Source: Campylobacter ureolyticus ACS-301-V-Sch3b
Lineage (GTDB): Bacteria; Campylobacterota; Campylobacteria; Campylobacterales; Campylobacteraceae
Reading direction: 5' to 3'
NCBI RefSeq assembly: GCF_000413435.1
Contig: NZ_KE340330.1
Coordinates: forward strand, 1-34,217
DNA: 34,217 bases
Position 1 is the stretch's first letter. The number at the start of each line of letters is the position of its first letter. A program made the translations under genes and the position numbers. This document shows positions 21,057-30,464 of the stretch, piece by piece. The notes beneath the pieces are model-generated. The model made no database searches and was not told where the DNA came from. It saw only the letters and a program-made list of their open reading frames with translations.

Positions 21057-23392
21057 AAAATTTAAATATAAAAATTTCAGTTGATAGTGCAAATGCCAAC
21101 TCAAATGTCGATAAACTAAGCAAAAGTTTTAAAAACTTAAAAGATCGAGTGGACTTTGGAGCTCATTTATCACAGTTTGCAGCTGGACTTAGTGCTTTAA
21201 GTGGAAGCATTGCAGGTATGATAGATAGGTCTTTTGAACTAGCTGATAGTTATAAAAGCCTTGTTGCAAGAGTTAATCTAGTAAGTAGTTCAAATAACGA
21301 GTTTATAGCAGGAATGCGTGAAATATACGCTATCTCTCAAAGCACCGCATCAGGTTTTGAAAGCACTGCAGGGCTTTATACTTCACTTAAAACAGCTACT
21401 GAAAGTTTAGCCATTTCACAGCGTGATTTATTAGGCGTAACAAAAACAATCAATCAAACTTTAACTATAAGTGGAGCAAGTGCAAGTGCAAGTAGTGCTG
21501 CGCTAATTCAGTTATCCCAAGCCTTTGCAAGTGGAGTTTTAAGAGGTGATGAGCTTAACTCCATACTAGAACAAAGCCCAAGGTTAGCAAGAGCAATAGC
21601 TGATGGTATGGGTGTCACAGTTGGAGCACTAAGAGAGCTTGGAGCCCAAGGCAAACTCACTGCAGAAGAAGTTTTTAATGCTTTGCAAAATCAAGCAGAT
21701 ACTATTAATGATGAGTTTTCAAAGATGCCTTTAACCATCAGTAACGCAAGGGTTAAAATTTCAAACTCTCTTTTAAGCTTGGTTGGTGATTTAGATAGTG
21801 TTAGTGGGGCAAGTGGCGGTGTGGCTGATAGCTTAAATCAGCTTTCAAACTGGATAGATAAAAATAAAAGTAAAATTATAGAGTTTGGATCTGATACGTT
21901 TAAAAGCTTTCAGCTAATTGGCTCAAGCTTAATTTTAGTAGTAAATGCAGTTAGAGAAGCTTTTTTAAGTGCAGTTACTTTGGTAGCAAGTGGGGTTAAA
22001 AATCTAAGTGATAGCATAAATAAAACAATTAACTCTATCTTAGAAAAAGTTGAGATTGCAATAAATTCTTTTAATAATTTCATTGGAGTTGGTGAAATAA
22101 GCCTAGGGCGAGTTGATGTTGGAGCAAATATCAATTTAGATGCTTTAAAGGCTGAATTAAATAAAGCAAGAAGCACAACAGATGAAATTTTTAAAAGTAT
22201 TAAATATCAAATTAGTGATATTGCTAAAGATAGTGCCGCCGAAGCTAATAAAGAGCTTGAAAAAATTAAAGTAAGCGATATTAAAAACAAAGTAAATAGC
22301 TCTAAAACACTTATTAAAGCCCCTTTAAAGGGTGTTAAAACAAAACTTATTGATCCAAAAAAAGAGTATTTAGATAGGCTAAATCATCAAATAGCTTATT
22401 ATGATGCGATAGATGATCTAGAAAACAAACGCTTAAAACAAAGAGAAAAACGCTCATTTGAGTTAAAAGAACTTGGGCTTAATGAACTTCAAATTTCTAA
22501 AAAATTAGCCGATGAAGAGCTTAAATATAAGCAAGATAAAGACCTTGAGTTTTTACGGTTTAAAGAGAGGTATTATGAGCTTTTAGGAGATAAAGTAAAA
22601 GCAAGTAATTATCGCTTAAAAGGGCGTGAAATAGAGATGAGGCGTGATGGATACTCAGGTCTTGAGATCTCAGATGCCCTTTATGGTAAAGATGCAAGAG
22701 ATCAAAACTATGAGAATTTAAACAGTTCTATGGGTTATGATCTAGGCATAACTAATCAATTTCAAAACAGACTTAATGCCCTTGATGAGTTCCAAGCCAT
22801 GGAAGCAGCAAGAATTGAAGCTCACTATGCATCACTTGAGCAAACCCAGTCAAACCATAGAGCCAAGCAGCTTGAGTTAGATAGACTTGGGATGCAATAC
22901 CGAATGAGCATAGCTGGTGCTGGGTTTGATGGCTTAGCAAATTTAGCAAAGATGTTTTATGATGCAAGTGGTGGCAAAAATAAAGCAGCTTTAAGAGCTT
23001 ATCAATCAATGATGGTAGGAAAAGCTATTGTAAATACTTACACCGCTGCAACTAATGCTTATGCAACTGCTGGTAATCCATATCTTGGAGCTGCTCTTGC
23101 AGCTATTGCTATAGCTCAAGGAATGGCTCAAGTTGCAATGATAAAAGCGCAAAAATTTCATACAGGTGGGCTTGTAGGTGGTGGATTAGAGCGTGATGAA
23201 GTCCCAGCTATTCTCCAAACAGGAGAGTATGTTTTAAGTAGGCGTGATGTGGCAAATTTAAAGGATAACTCTAAAAATGAGAGCAATGATGGTGTTGTGA
23301 TAGTTAATACTTTAGATAGTGCTGTGTTTGAGCAGTGGGCAAATAGTAGAAATGGAAAAAGGGTTATAAAAAATGTTATATCAGGGGAGTAG
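21053..23392 (+). CDS. Tape measure protein
   Basis: 779 aa, the longest gene, which sets the tail length. The tape-measure domain is clear in the first ~240 residues: FELADSYKSLVARVNLVSSSN, IYAISQSTASGFESTAGLYTSLKTATESL, then SQAFASGVLRGDELNSILEQSPRLARAIADGMGVTVGALRELGAQGKLTAEEVFNAL. A coiled middle (about 340-620) follows. The C-terminal part has Ala/Gly-rich hydrophobic helices (GKAIVNTYTAATNAYATAGNPYLGAALAAIAIAQ) and the usual FHTGGLVGGGLERDEVPAILQTGEYVLSR ending. Confidence 0.95.
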   Translation: MKNLNIKISVDSANANSNVDKLSKSFKNLKDRVDFGAHLSQFAAGLSALSGSIAGMIDRSFELADSYKSLVARVNLVSSSNNEFIAGMREIYAISQSTASGFESTAGLYTSLKTATESLAISQRDLLGVTKTINQTLTISGASASASSAALIQLSQAFASGVLRGDELNSILEQSPRLARAIADGMGVTVGALRELGAQGKLTAEEVFNALQNQADTINDEFSKMPLTISNARVKISNSLLSLVGDLDSVSGASGGVADSLNQLSNWIDKNKSKIIEFGSDTFKSFQLIGSSLILVVNAVREAFLSAVTLVASGVKNLSDSINKTINSILEKVEIAINSFNNFIGVGEISLGRVDVGANINLDALKAELNKARSTTDEIFKSIKYQISDIAKDSAAEANKELEKIKVSDIKNKVNSSKTLIKAPLKGVKTKLIDPKKEYLDRLNHQIAYYDAIDDLENKRLKQREKRSFELKELGLNELQISKKLADEELKYKQDKDLEFLRFKERYYELLGDKVKASNYRLKGREIEMRRDGYSGLEISDALYGKDARDQNYENLNSSMGYDLGITNQFQNRLNALDEFQAMEAARIEAHYASLEQTQSNHRAKQLELDRLGMQYRMSIAGAGFDGLANLAKMFYDASGGKNKAALRAYQSMMVGKAIVNTYTAATNAYATAGNPYLGAALAAIAIAQGMAQVAMIKAQKFHTGGLVGGGLERDEVPAILQTGEYVLSRRDVANLKDNSKNESNDGVVIVNTLDSAVFEQWANSRNGKRVIKNVISGE

Positions 23393-23396
23393 TTTA

Positions 23397-23454
23397 TAAA
23401 TCCCTTGTTCGCATCAAAAAACAGCCCCCACGATTGATGCTCACAAGGGATTTA
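23397..23454. ncRNA. Structured hairpin H2 (TC/TC internal loop, conserved 17-nt loop)
   Basis: A 58-nt hairpin beginning 5 nt after the tape measure stop. The outer 12-bp stem is TAAATCCCTTGT/ACAAGGGATTTA, then a TC/TC internal loop, the inner stem GCATCA/TGATGC (extendable by one A-T pair), and the loop AAAAACAGCCCCCACGA. The stems share no sequence with H1 but pair just as well, while loop and internal loop are kept. That is covariation evidence for a selected RNA structure. Confidence 0.75.
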
Positions 23455-23510
23455 CTTTAAATATTTGATGAGTTTTAAAATAGCTTAGGATAAATTGGGG
23501 CGTATTCGTG

Positions 23511-23577
23511 CAAGTCGTAGTGAATTTACGAAGCGAGTTATCGTCTGATAATGAGCGAGTAAATTTGCTAGGACTTG
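23511..23577. ncRNA. Second long hairpin between tape measure and tail genes
   Basis: CAAGTC (23511-23516) pairs with GACTTG (23572-23577). TAGTGAATTTAC (23518-23529) pairs with GTAAATTTGCTA (23559-23570) over 12 positions with two G-T pairs, and TTATC (23538-23542) with GATAA (23547-23551) around GTCT. CGTAGTGAATTT in the 5' arm also occurs at 16853-16864 after the capsid gene. The role is unknown; it may limit read-through from the tape measure to the tip genes. Confidence 0.5.
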
Positions 23578-23620
23578 TGAGAAGGTGTGGCTGTTTAGAA
23601 GTTTTAAAAAAGGAGTAAAG

Positions 23621-24790
23621 ATGTATGTAGAAGGAACTTGCACTGGAATGTTTGAGTTACTTGAAGTTATAAAGCAAACTGCAATAAGTGTGGGGTGGGT
23701 GCTTCAAAAAGAGGTTAGCTTACCTTTTAATAAAGTTTATAACAACGAAAGCTTTATAAACTCAAACCCAAATTTAGTGGATGATTTATTAACTACAAAA
23801 GGGCTTGAGAGTTTTATAAACTTACCTAGAAAAGAGAGCATTAAAGGAGTTGTTATAAAAGGGCTTGAAAGTGGTGGAGTAGTTAGCATATATGGAGTGC
23901 TTGAAGACAATACCGAAATCTTAATCAAAGATAATCTAACAAAAAGTATAAATTTTGAGAGCTTACAAAAATATAATAGATACAAAACTTCATCAACTAA
24001 AAATGTATCAGAGATAAACTTAAGTATTAACTCTAATGATATAGTTCAAAAAGAGATCTATTTACAAAGTAGTGGAAGTAGCGATATGGAGCAAATTTGC
24101 GTTAATTTTAAAGCTTTTTTAGTTCCAAATGATTATACAAATTTAATGTGTAGCACGGCTTTAAGTTTTTCAGATGCACTTAGTTTTAATGACCAGCTTA
24201 ATAGCCTAACTTCAAACATTGCAGGGCTTGATAATGAGATAAAATATTTTTTAAACATTGATAAAAACCGCATAATTTTAGCTATTAAAGTCTTTAATGA
24301 AAATGACCCATACCAAAAAGACCCCCTTTATCAAATCGGATACTTTGGAAAGTTAAGAATTTATGGTGGGGAGTGGAGTTTTAGTTCAAACTTTGCAAGT
24401 ATTGGTGGAAGTTATGATTTAATGGCTAGATTTTCTAGTATAGAAAGAGGAAATTTAGAAAATCCAAAGCTTTTAATAAATCAAGAAATTGTAAATCCAA
24501 GCTCAAACATCACAAATTGGAATAAAGAAAACCTTGATATCTCACCTTATCCAAATGGTGAGCTATTTAGCACTCCTATATTTTACTATAAGAAAAATAG
24601 TAGAGATATTACACAAGGGGCAAACTCTAATGGAGGGATTTATGGAGAGCTTGATGGCATAGTTAAGATAGCTGCAACTACTAGAATTAACAATGAAGAT
24701 TGTATTAGCATTAATGATAGTGAGTATGTTGTTATCCAGGATGGAAAGATTAATAGTGCATATAATTTGTTTGCTATAAAAAAGGAGTAA
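23621..24790 (+). CDS. Tail protein, paralogue of the next gene
   Basis: 389 aa from ATG 23621 (AAGGAGTAAAG upstream; a longer frame from 23585 lacks a good site and runs through the hairpin region). The start, YVEGTCTGMFELLEVIKQTAISVGWVLQKE, resembles that of the following protein (IVESGTCYDRFEFLIIFSAFAQKCGWSVNKE), and both contain a YGxx(S)-rich beta middle. No family is recognised. The place between tape measure and tail tip suggests a distal tail or fibre-like virion protein. Confidence 0.65.
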   Translation: MYVEGTCTGMFELLEVIKQTAISVGWVLQKEVSLPFNKVYNNESFINSNPNLVDDLLTTKGLESFINLPRKESIKGVVIKGLESGGVVSIYGVLEDNTEILIKDNLTKSINFESLQKYNRYKTSSTKNVSEINLSINSNDIVQKEIYLQSSGSSDMEQICVNFKAFLVPNDYTNLMCSTALSFSDALSFNDQLNSLTSNIAGLDNEIKYFLNIDKNRIILAIKVFNENDPYQKDPLYQIGYFGKLRIYGGEWSFSSNFASIGGSYDLMARFSSIERGNLENPKLLINQEIVNPSSNITNWNKENLDISPYPNGELFSTPIFYYKKNSRDITQGANSNGGIYGELDGIVKIAATTRINNEDCISINDSEYVVIQDGKINSAYNLFAIKKE

Positions 24791-24792
24791 AA

Positions 24793-25860
24793 ATGATAGT
24801 TGAAAGTGGAACTTGTTATGATAGATTTGAGTTTTTGATTATATTTTCAGCATTTGCGCAAAAATGCGGCTGGAGTGTAAATAAAGAGAGTAAAACAGAG
24901 CTTTATCTTAAAAATAGTCTAAATAACTACCTTCAAATTCAGCTTGATTATGTAAATGCAAATGGAGCTTTTGTTGCTTTGTTTGCAGGAGCAACTGGCT
25001 TTGATGAGAGTAAAGACTTTGAAAATCAACCAGGCTATTCAAGGCTTAATCAACATAGTGCTTATAAATCAGCCGCGCAGATAACAACAGCACTATTTTT
25101 TAACTATAAAAACAATGCTGATTATGATATGCAGGGGTATACCTTAGTTGGAGATAGTGATACTCTTTTTTGTAATATGGAGTTACGCCCTAATGCAACA
25201 TACTCTTTTTTTAGCTCAAATTTAAAGAAATTTCACGATTTTAATGGCGGGCATATTATTTTTAGTGACTGTTTTGCTGGATATGGTCCATATGGAAGTT
25301 ATAACCGTATGAGTAAAGGTGCAAAATGTATTATAAGCACTAACTATACACCATTTGAATTGGTTCAATATGAAGATAACAACTCATTGTTTAATATTTT
25401 AGTTGGTGGGAAGTGGCATACTAATCAATCAAATAGTCCAAGAGATACTTATAGTCTTATTACAAAAAGTAGGATTATGACAAATTTACAAGAGTGGAAT
25501 AGGTTTTTAACTATTTTAAACAGTCAATCAAAAACAAGCTCTTATTACATAAACAACAAAGACTATATAAAACTATCAGCATTAAGTGTATATGAGATAG
25601 CTAAGGTTATAAAAGATAAAAACACAGGGCTTAATGTAATGATAGCTCCTGAGTTTTTCTATAAAAATGATTTAGAAAGCTGGACACATGCTGGAGTGCT
25701 TGAAAAGATAAGAGTAGTTGGCTTTTTAGGTCTTAAAAACAAAGCCCAGCTTCATATGGGAAGTGAAAAATTTATGGTGTTTGAACCACATGGAGATCTA
25801 TATTACCGCAATAAAAAAGTGGATGAAAGAAACAAATTTGGTTTGGCGGTGAAGCTATGA
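24793..25860 (+). CDS. Tail protein, paralogue of the preceding gene
   Basis: 355 aa, starting 2 nt after the previous stop with AAGGAG upstream. It shares the N-terminal G-T-C...W-x-x-(N/Q)-K-E pattern with its neighbour and is beta-rich, with aromatic and Gly/Asn-rich segments (FNGGHIIFSDCFAGYGPYGSYNRMSKGAKCIIS), as expected of a virion surface protein. The two probably arose by tandem duplication. Receptor binding is a guess. It overlaps the next start by 4 nt (ATGA). Confidence 0.65.
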   Translation: MIVESGTCYDRFEFLIIFSAFAQKCGWSVNKESKTELYLKNSLNNYLQIQLDYVNANGAFVALFAGATGFDESKDFENQPGYSRLNQHSAYKSAAQITTALFFNYKNNADYDMQGYTLVGDSDTLFCNMELRPNATYSFFSSNLKKFHDFNGGHIIFSDCFAGYGPYGSYNRMSKGAKCIISTNYTPFELVQYEDNNSLFNILVGGKWHTNQSNSPRDTYSLITKSRIMTNLQEWNRFLTILNSQSKTSSYYINNKDYIKLSALSVYEIAKVIKDKNTGLNVMIAPEFFYKNDLESWTHAGVLEKIRVVGFLGLKNKAQLHMGSEKFMVFEPHGDLYYRNKKVDERNKFGLAVKL

Positions 25861-26864
25861 TGATAGGTTTAGCTGGAAATCAAAAGATCTTTACAAACTC
25901 AATAATCTTAACTTTAAGTAGTGGTAAAAATGCAAATTTAGTTAAAACCCATAAAGCCACTACCAAACAAAGAGATAAAGTTACAAAAATTTCAAATTTA
26001 AGCCATGCCTTTTACCACGATAAAGCAATGTGGGCTTATATCGTTAAAAAGGATAAAAATAACAAAGAATTTACCACTACTGATAGAAGCTTAGATTTTG
26101 AGATGATAACTTCTGATAAGGTCTTAAAACTTCGCCTTAGAAATGCTGATACCAAAGATAGCACCTTAGAAAATATAGACATAACATCAAGTGGAGTTAT
26201 AGTCCAAGGCACTAAAATAGGTGATATTTATAAACCCAACGAGTGGCGAGAAGTTAGCATTATTGCCGGAGCTGTTGGTGATATAGACGCTGGTGGGGTA
26301 GTAAATTTTATCTTTACAAATCAAGCTATTACTATCTTAATCAAAGGCACAAGAGCTGTAATTTTTAGCTACAGACCAACTTATAACTACACTGAAGGCA
26401 AGATCTATAAAACTTCTATATTTACCTCCCAAAACGCTAAAGAAGTTCGCTACTCTTTGGCTGATGGTTTTAAGAAAAAAGTTAGTTTTAGTGTTACTTC
26501 AAAAGAAATCGAAAGTGGCGTGGCTGAGATATTAAGCTTTGCAATGCAAAGATATTGTTTAGTGCCACTTTGGAATAGCACTACAATTAGCAAAACAAGT
26601 GGAATGCTAAATGTATTGAGCTGTGATACTACTTTAAAAGAGTTTGATAAATACTTAGTAGTTTGGAGGAGTTTCAAAGATTTCGAGTTTGCAAAGATAC
26701 TAAATTTAAGTGATGATAAAATCATAATCGATAAGCAAGTTAACATAAACACAGGAGATTTTATCATCCCACTACTTAAATCAACACCTAGGCAAAGTTT
26801 AAATTATAGCGTTTTAACAAGTGAAGTGAAAAGCTATGAGCTAGAGTTTATGGAGCTGTTATGA
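25857..26864 (+). CDS. Tail protein, unknown family
   Basis: 335 aa and beta-rich, with no membrane segment. The middle (SLDFEMITSDKVLKLRLRNADTKDSTLENIDITSSG) resembles a carbohydrate-binding or jelly-roll type domain by its strand pattern. The C-terminal third (AEILSFAMQRYCLVPLWNS...) resembles domains found in distal tail proteins of siphophages. Overlapping starts and stops join it to both neighbours. Confidence 0.6.
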   Translation: MMIGLAGNQKIFTNSIILTLSSGKNANLVKTHKATTKQRDKVTKISNLSHAFYHDKAMWAYIVKKDKNNKEFTTTDRSLDFEMITSDKVLKLRLRNADTKDSTLENIDITSSGVIVQGTKIGDIYKPNEWREVSIIAGAVGDIDAGGVVNFIFTNQAITILIKGTRAVIFSYRPTYNYTEGKIYKTSIFTSQNAKEVRYSLADGFKKKVSFSVTSKEIESGVAEILSFAMQRYCLVPLWNSTTISKTSGMLNVLSCDTTLKEFDKYLVVWRSFKDFEFAKILNLSDDKIIIDKQVNINTGDFIIPLLKSTPRQSLNYSVLTSEVKSYELEFMELL

Positions 26865-27424
26865 TGAAATATTTAAATAAAGACATTTGGTTTAAAGCCC
26901 CTTTAATCAAGCCTAAAATCACTCTTAATAACAACTACACATTAGTTGGAAAAAATAGACAAACTAAGTGGAGTATAACGCCAAATGCTAGGATCATAAC
27001 TCACAACTATTATGTGCATGATTTAAGTGAGTTAAGGGAGTTTGAGAGCTTTTTTGATGATAAAAAAGCAAGGGTTAAAAGTTTTTTCATACCAAGCCAC
27101 ACAAAAGATATTATCTCTTTAAAAGCTCCAAATGGTGTAACTTCATTTAAGGCAATTAGCTCAAACAAACCTTTTTGGATCTATAACCAAGCAAGGCATT
27201 TAATCTTTGATAGGAAATTTGCCAGTCAAATTTTAGATATTAAGCAAATCCAAGATTATGAAGAGATAGTTTTAAAAGACCCCCTACCTTTTGAGATAGA
27301 TAAAAACACTTTGATTGAAGAGCTTATAAATGTTAGATTTAACCGCGATGAGATAGAGTTTATAAAAAGTGGTGCGGTTGGATTTAGAACAAACCTAGAC
27401 TTTAAGGAGGTATTTTATGAATGA
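26861..27424 (+). CDS. Tail tip-associated protein (DUF2460-like position)
   Basis: 187 aa. The segment ITHNYYVHDLSELREFESFFDDKKARVKSFFIPSHTKDI matches the 'x-x-L-x-x-FF-x-x-R-G-R-x-x-F-W-x-P-S' type of pattern in siphophage distal tail proteins encoded before DUF2163 proteins. It starts at ATG 26861 and overlaps the genes on both sides. The position (hub region) is sound; the family is only likely. Confidence 0.6.
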   Translation: MMKYLNKDIWFKAPLIKPKITLNNNYTLVGKNRQTKWSITPNARIITHNYYVHDLSELREFESFFDDKKARVKSFFIPSHTKDIISLKAPNGVTSFKAISSNKPFWIYNQARHLIFDRKFASQILDIKQIQDYEEIVLKDPLPFEIDKNTLIEELINVRFNRDEIEFIKSGAVGFRTNLDFKEVFYE

Positions 27425-28163
27425 GCTTTACGAGTTTATCTTAGAAAACGAAGTTATTTACTACACATCAGACTTAAATGACATAGTAGTAAATAATCAT
27501 ACTTATAAATCAGCTAGTATCTATATAAAAGAGCTTTCAAAAGATAGTTTAAACGATGATGCGGCAATTGTTTGTGAGGCTTCAATTTATCCTATAAATT
27601 TGTTTAAATTTTTTAATCCAAGCGTAAATGTTTATGTGAGGATCTTAAAAGAAAACGGCGCTCAGATTTTTGTTGGGCGGGTAAAGGATTGTGAGTTTAG
27701 CTTAAGTGATGGAAAAGCAACTATTCGCCTTGCTACCTTAGGTGGGCTTATGAAAACAAAAATCCCAACTAGAACTTATAGTAGAAACTGCTCATTTGAG
27801 TGCTTTGATAAAAATTGTGCGTTAAATAAAGATAAATTTAAACTTACTTTACTAGGAAGTCAGTGTGAGATAGCAAAGGATTTTATGAGTATAAAGTCCC
27901 CTTTAATCAAAGCAAAGCCACTTAATTATTTTAGTGGTGGATATGTTGAGTTTAATCGCCAAAGAAGTTATATCACAAAAAGTGAAGGTGAGACGATTTA
28001 TTTAATGTTTCCTTTGGCAAATTTAAACTCTACAAGTGTGATAAATTGCTACGCTGGGTGTGATAAGCTTTTAAAAACTTGTAAAAGTAAGTTTAATAAT
28101 GGGGTAAATTTTGGTGGATTTGCGTTTGTGCCAAGTAAAAATCCAATTACAGATGGATATTAA
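27417..28163 (+). CDS. Tail hub protein, DUF2163 / phage BR0599 family
   Basis: 248 aa. The N-terminal half is DUF2163-like (LYEFILENEVIYYTSDLNDIVVNNHTYKSASI, then VGRVKDCEFSLSDGKATIRLATLGGLM). A Cys-rich middle follows (RNCSFECFDKNCALNKDKF). The C-terminal BR0599 signature is YAGCDKLLKTCKSKFNNGVNFGGFAFVPSKNP. The family is typical of siphophages such as B3 and gene transfer agents, in the base of the tail tip. Four or more conserved Cys may bind a metal. Confidence 0.88.
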   Translation: MNELYEFILENEVIYYTSDLNDIVVNNHTYKSASIYIKELSKDSLNDDAAIVCEASIYPINLFKFFNPSVNVYVRILKENGAQIFVGRVKDCEFSLSDGKATIRLATLGGLMKTKIPTRTYSRNCSFECFDKNCALNKDKFKLTLLGSQCEIAKDFMSIKSPLIKAKPLNYFSGGYVEFNRQRSYITKSEGETIYLMFPLANLNSTSVINCYAGCDKLLKTCKSKFNNGVNFGGFAFVPSKNPITDGY

Positions 28164-28172
28164 GGAGTAATT

Positions 28173-28397
28173 ATGTTTTATGCGATCATTGCAGCAATCG
28201 CTGCAGTAGCCTTAGTTGCAGTATATCTTATGATGCCAACTCCAACTATGGATAATGCCTCATCAGCTGGGCTTGATGATTTTAACTATCCAACAAACTC
28301 AAATGGCAGGGTTGTGCCAGAAGTTTTTGGAACATGTCATGTAAGAGGAAATGTTATCTGGTATGGAGATTTAAGAAGTTCTGAAATAAGGAGTTAA
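28173..28397 (+). CDS. Tail tip subunit, N-terminal part of a split TipJ-like protein
   Basis: 74 aa. A hydrophobic start (IIAAIAAVALVAVYLMM), then NSNGRVVPEVFGTCHVRGNVIWYGDLR, which in many siphophages is the N-terminus of the large tip protein. Here it ends at TAA 28395-28397 and the rest begins one base later with its own ribosome site (AAGGAGTTAAA). This is a genuine two-gene split and not an obvious frameshift. The AAGGAG for this gene stands at 28162-28167. Confidence 0.75.
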   Translation: MFYAIIAAIAAVALVAVYLMMPTPTMDNASSAGLDDFNYPTNSNGRVVPEVFGTCHVRGNVIWYGDLRSSEIRS

Positions 28398-28398
28398 A

Positions 28399-30453
28399 AT
28401 GGGAAAAGGTAGTGGTAGCTCATCTCAAGTTATAGGCTTTGCCTACTTTTTAGGACTGGCTTATGCCCTATGCACAAAGGTTGATGAGCTTTTGGAGTTT
28501 AGACTAAATGGAGATATTGGTGCAAAGCCCAATTTAAAAGGGTGTGGAAGTTTTGCTGCTGTAACTGGTAGAAATGCTCCAACTCATGGAAGTGGTAATT
28601 CAAAATCAACTATTCATTTTTACGATGGGACGCAGGACTTCCCTAATGAGTATCTAACAAATCAAACAGGAGAGAGTTTAGCCTATAAAAACACGGCTTA
28701 TTTCGTATTGAATGGATTTATTGGTGACAATGTAAGAAGTGCACCAAATTACTCGTGCGTTGTAAAAAGAACTTCTTTAACTAATTGGGGTAATAATAAT
28801 GAGATAAATGATGAGATAAATGGTGATGTTAATCCATCTTCAGCCCTATGGTATATGTTGGTAAATTTAATCGGACTTGATAAAAACGTCCTTGATGAGA
28901 GTAGTTTTATAAATGCCAATAAAGCACTAGTTAAAGAAGGTCTTGGCATTAGCTTTGTGATGAGTAAACCTCAAGAAGCTAAAGAGTGGGTGCAAGAGAT
29001 TTTAAGAACAATTGATGGAGTACTTTGCATAAATCCAAGTAGTGGAAAACTAACTTTAAGATTATTAAGAGATAACTATAAACAAAGTGATCTGCTCCTA
29101 ATAAATGAAAGCAATGTGGCAAATTTGAAATTTAAAAGAAAGGCCTGGGATGAGACATATTCAAGGGTTACGGTTAAATATACCCAGCGTGGTAGCTTTA
29201 GTGAGGCAAGTGTAAGTGCCATAAACTCAGCTACAAGGCAAACTCTTGGCTTTGAAAGAGCTTTTAGTGTTGAGTATATGAGTATAACAAATGCAACTAA
29301 CGCAAATAAAGTCCTAACCAGACTTATGAGAAAACTTAGCTATCCTTTGGCAAATTTAAGATTTGAGGTAAGCAGTGATGAGTTTAAAAACTTGATGGTT
29401 GGAGATGTTTTACTTTTTTCAAATAAAGCTTTAGGTGTAAGTGATATGTCAATAAGAGTGCTAAATATAGGAAGTGATAAAGAAGGAAGCCTTAGCGTGG
29501 AGGCTTGTGAGGATGTATTTGCGCTAAAAAACATAACTATTACAAGTGTTCAAGATGATCTTTACAAGCCAATAGATTTAAGCATTGAGGAGCTAGAGCA
29601 CTTCGGCGCAGTTGAAAGCACCATAGAAATGGGCGATGAGATGGGAGTTTTACCGCTTATGGTTAAACCAAAGGGCTTTATACAAAAGATGAGTGTAAGA
29701 GATGGCTTAAGTGGAAAAAGCGTGGATATTAAGCCATGGAGCTTAGGTGTTTTAAGTAAGGATTTTGAAATAAGCGAGGAAATGGGTGATGAGCTAAATT
29801 TCGAGATAGATGAGATAACTCCTTTATGGCCTGTAAAAGGAACAAGGGCTGGGTGGCAAAGAATTAAATTTACTTGTTTAATAGATGATGAGTTTATAAA
29901 TTTTCAATTTAGACAGAGTTTAGGTGGTGGCAAATGGAGAGTTAAAACACTTATGAGAGGACTTAGTGGAACAAAGATATCAAGACATTTAAAAGGAGCT
30001 AAAGTTTGGTTTGCACCAGTTGATGCAAATGATCTTATCACCTTGCCACTCATTGCACCAAATACAACACTTTTTTATGAAGTATCAAATTTCGCTGTAA
30101 AAAGTGAAGTTAAAAAGCTTAGTTTTTCTCACTCACAAGGTGGTAAATATCCATACCCACCATCAAATTTAAAAGCTTTTAGAGAGGGTGAAAAAGTTAT
30201 CTTAGAGTGGAAAAACTGCGTTAGACTTCATGGAGCAAACTACCGAAATGCTGATAATTTAATAGCAGGGGTTGATGAGGGGTTAAATGAAAATAAAATC
30301 ATAATTAAGTGGTTTGAAGACAATAAAGAAAATGTATATGAAACAAAAGGTGAGAGATTTGAGGTAAAAGCAAGCCCAAGGACTACTTTTTATCTGTGGC
30401 AAGTAGCATATAAGGGTGGGTTTTTAAGTAAAGAAGTTAGTATAACTATTTAA
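28399..30453 (+). CDS. Central tail tip protein (TipJ / gpJ-like)
   Basis: 684 aa. The start continues the family pattern of the previous gene (VIGFAYFLGLAYALCTKVDELLEFRLNGD). The middle carries the hub-like region with KPQEAKEWVQEILRTIDGVLCINPSSGKLTLRLLRDNY and LKFKRKAWDETYSRVTVKYTQR. Later come KWRVKTLMRGLSGT and a fibronectin III-like end (PPSNLKAFREGEKVILEWKN...FYLWQVAYKGGFLS). It caps the tail tube and contacts the host. The length is shorter than lambda J (1132 aa) but usual for transposable siphophages. Confidence 0.88.
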   Translation: MGKGSGSSSQVIGFAYFLGLAYALCTKVDELLEFRLNGDIGAKPNLKGCGSFAAVTGRNAPTHGSGNSKSTIHFYDGTQDFPNEYLTNQTGESLAYKNTAYFVLNGFIGDNVRSAPNYSCVVKRTSLTNWGNNNEINDEINGDVNPSSALWYMLVNLIGLDKNVLDESSFINANKALVKEGLGISFVMSKPQEAKEWVQEILRTIDGVLCINPSSGKLTLRLLRDNYKQSDLLLINESNVANLKFKRKAWDETYSRVTVKYTQRGSFSEASVSAINSATRQTLGFERAFSVEYMSITNATNANKVLTRLMRKLSYPLANLRFEVSSDEFKNLMVGDVLLFSNKALGVSDMSIRVLNIGSDKEGSLSVEACEDVFALKNITITSVQDDLYKPIDLSIEELEHFGAVESTIEMGDEMGVLPLMVKPKGFIQKMSVRDGLSGKSVDIKPWSLGVLSKDFEISEEMGDELNFEIDEITPLWPVKGTRAGWQRIKFTCLIDDEFINFQFRQSLGGGKWRVKTLMRGLSGTKISRHLKGAKVWFAPVDANDLITLPLIAPNTTLFYEVSNFAVKSEVKKLSFSHSQGGKYPYPPSNLKAFREGEKVILEWKNCVRLHGANYRNADNLIAGVDEGLNENKIIIKWFEDNKENVYETKGERFEVKASPRTTFYLWQVAYKGGFLSKEVSITI

Positions 30454-30464
30454 AAGGAGAAACA

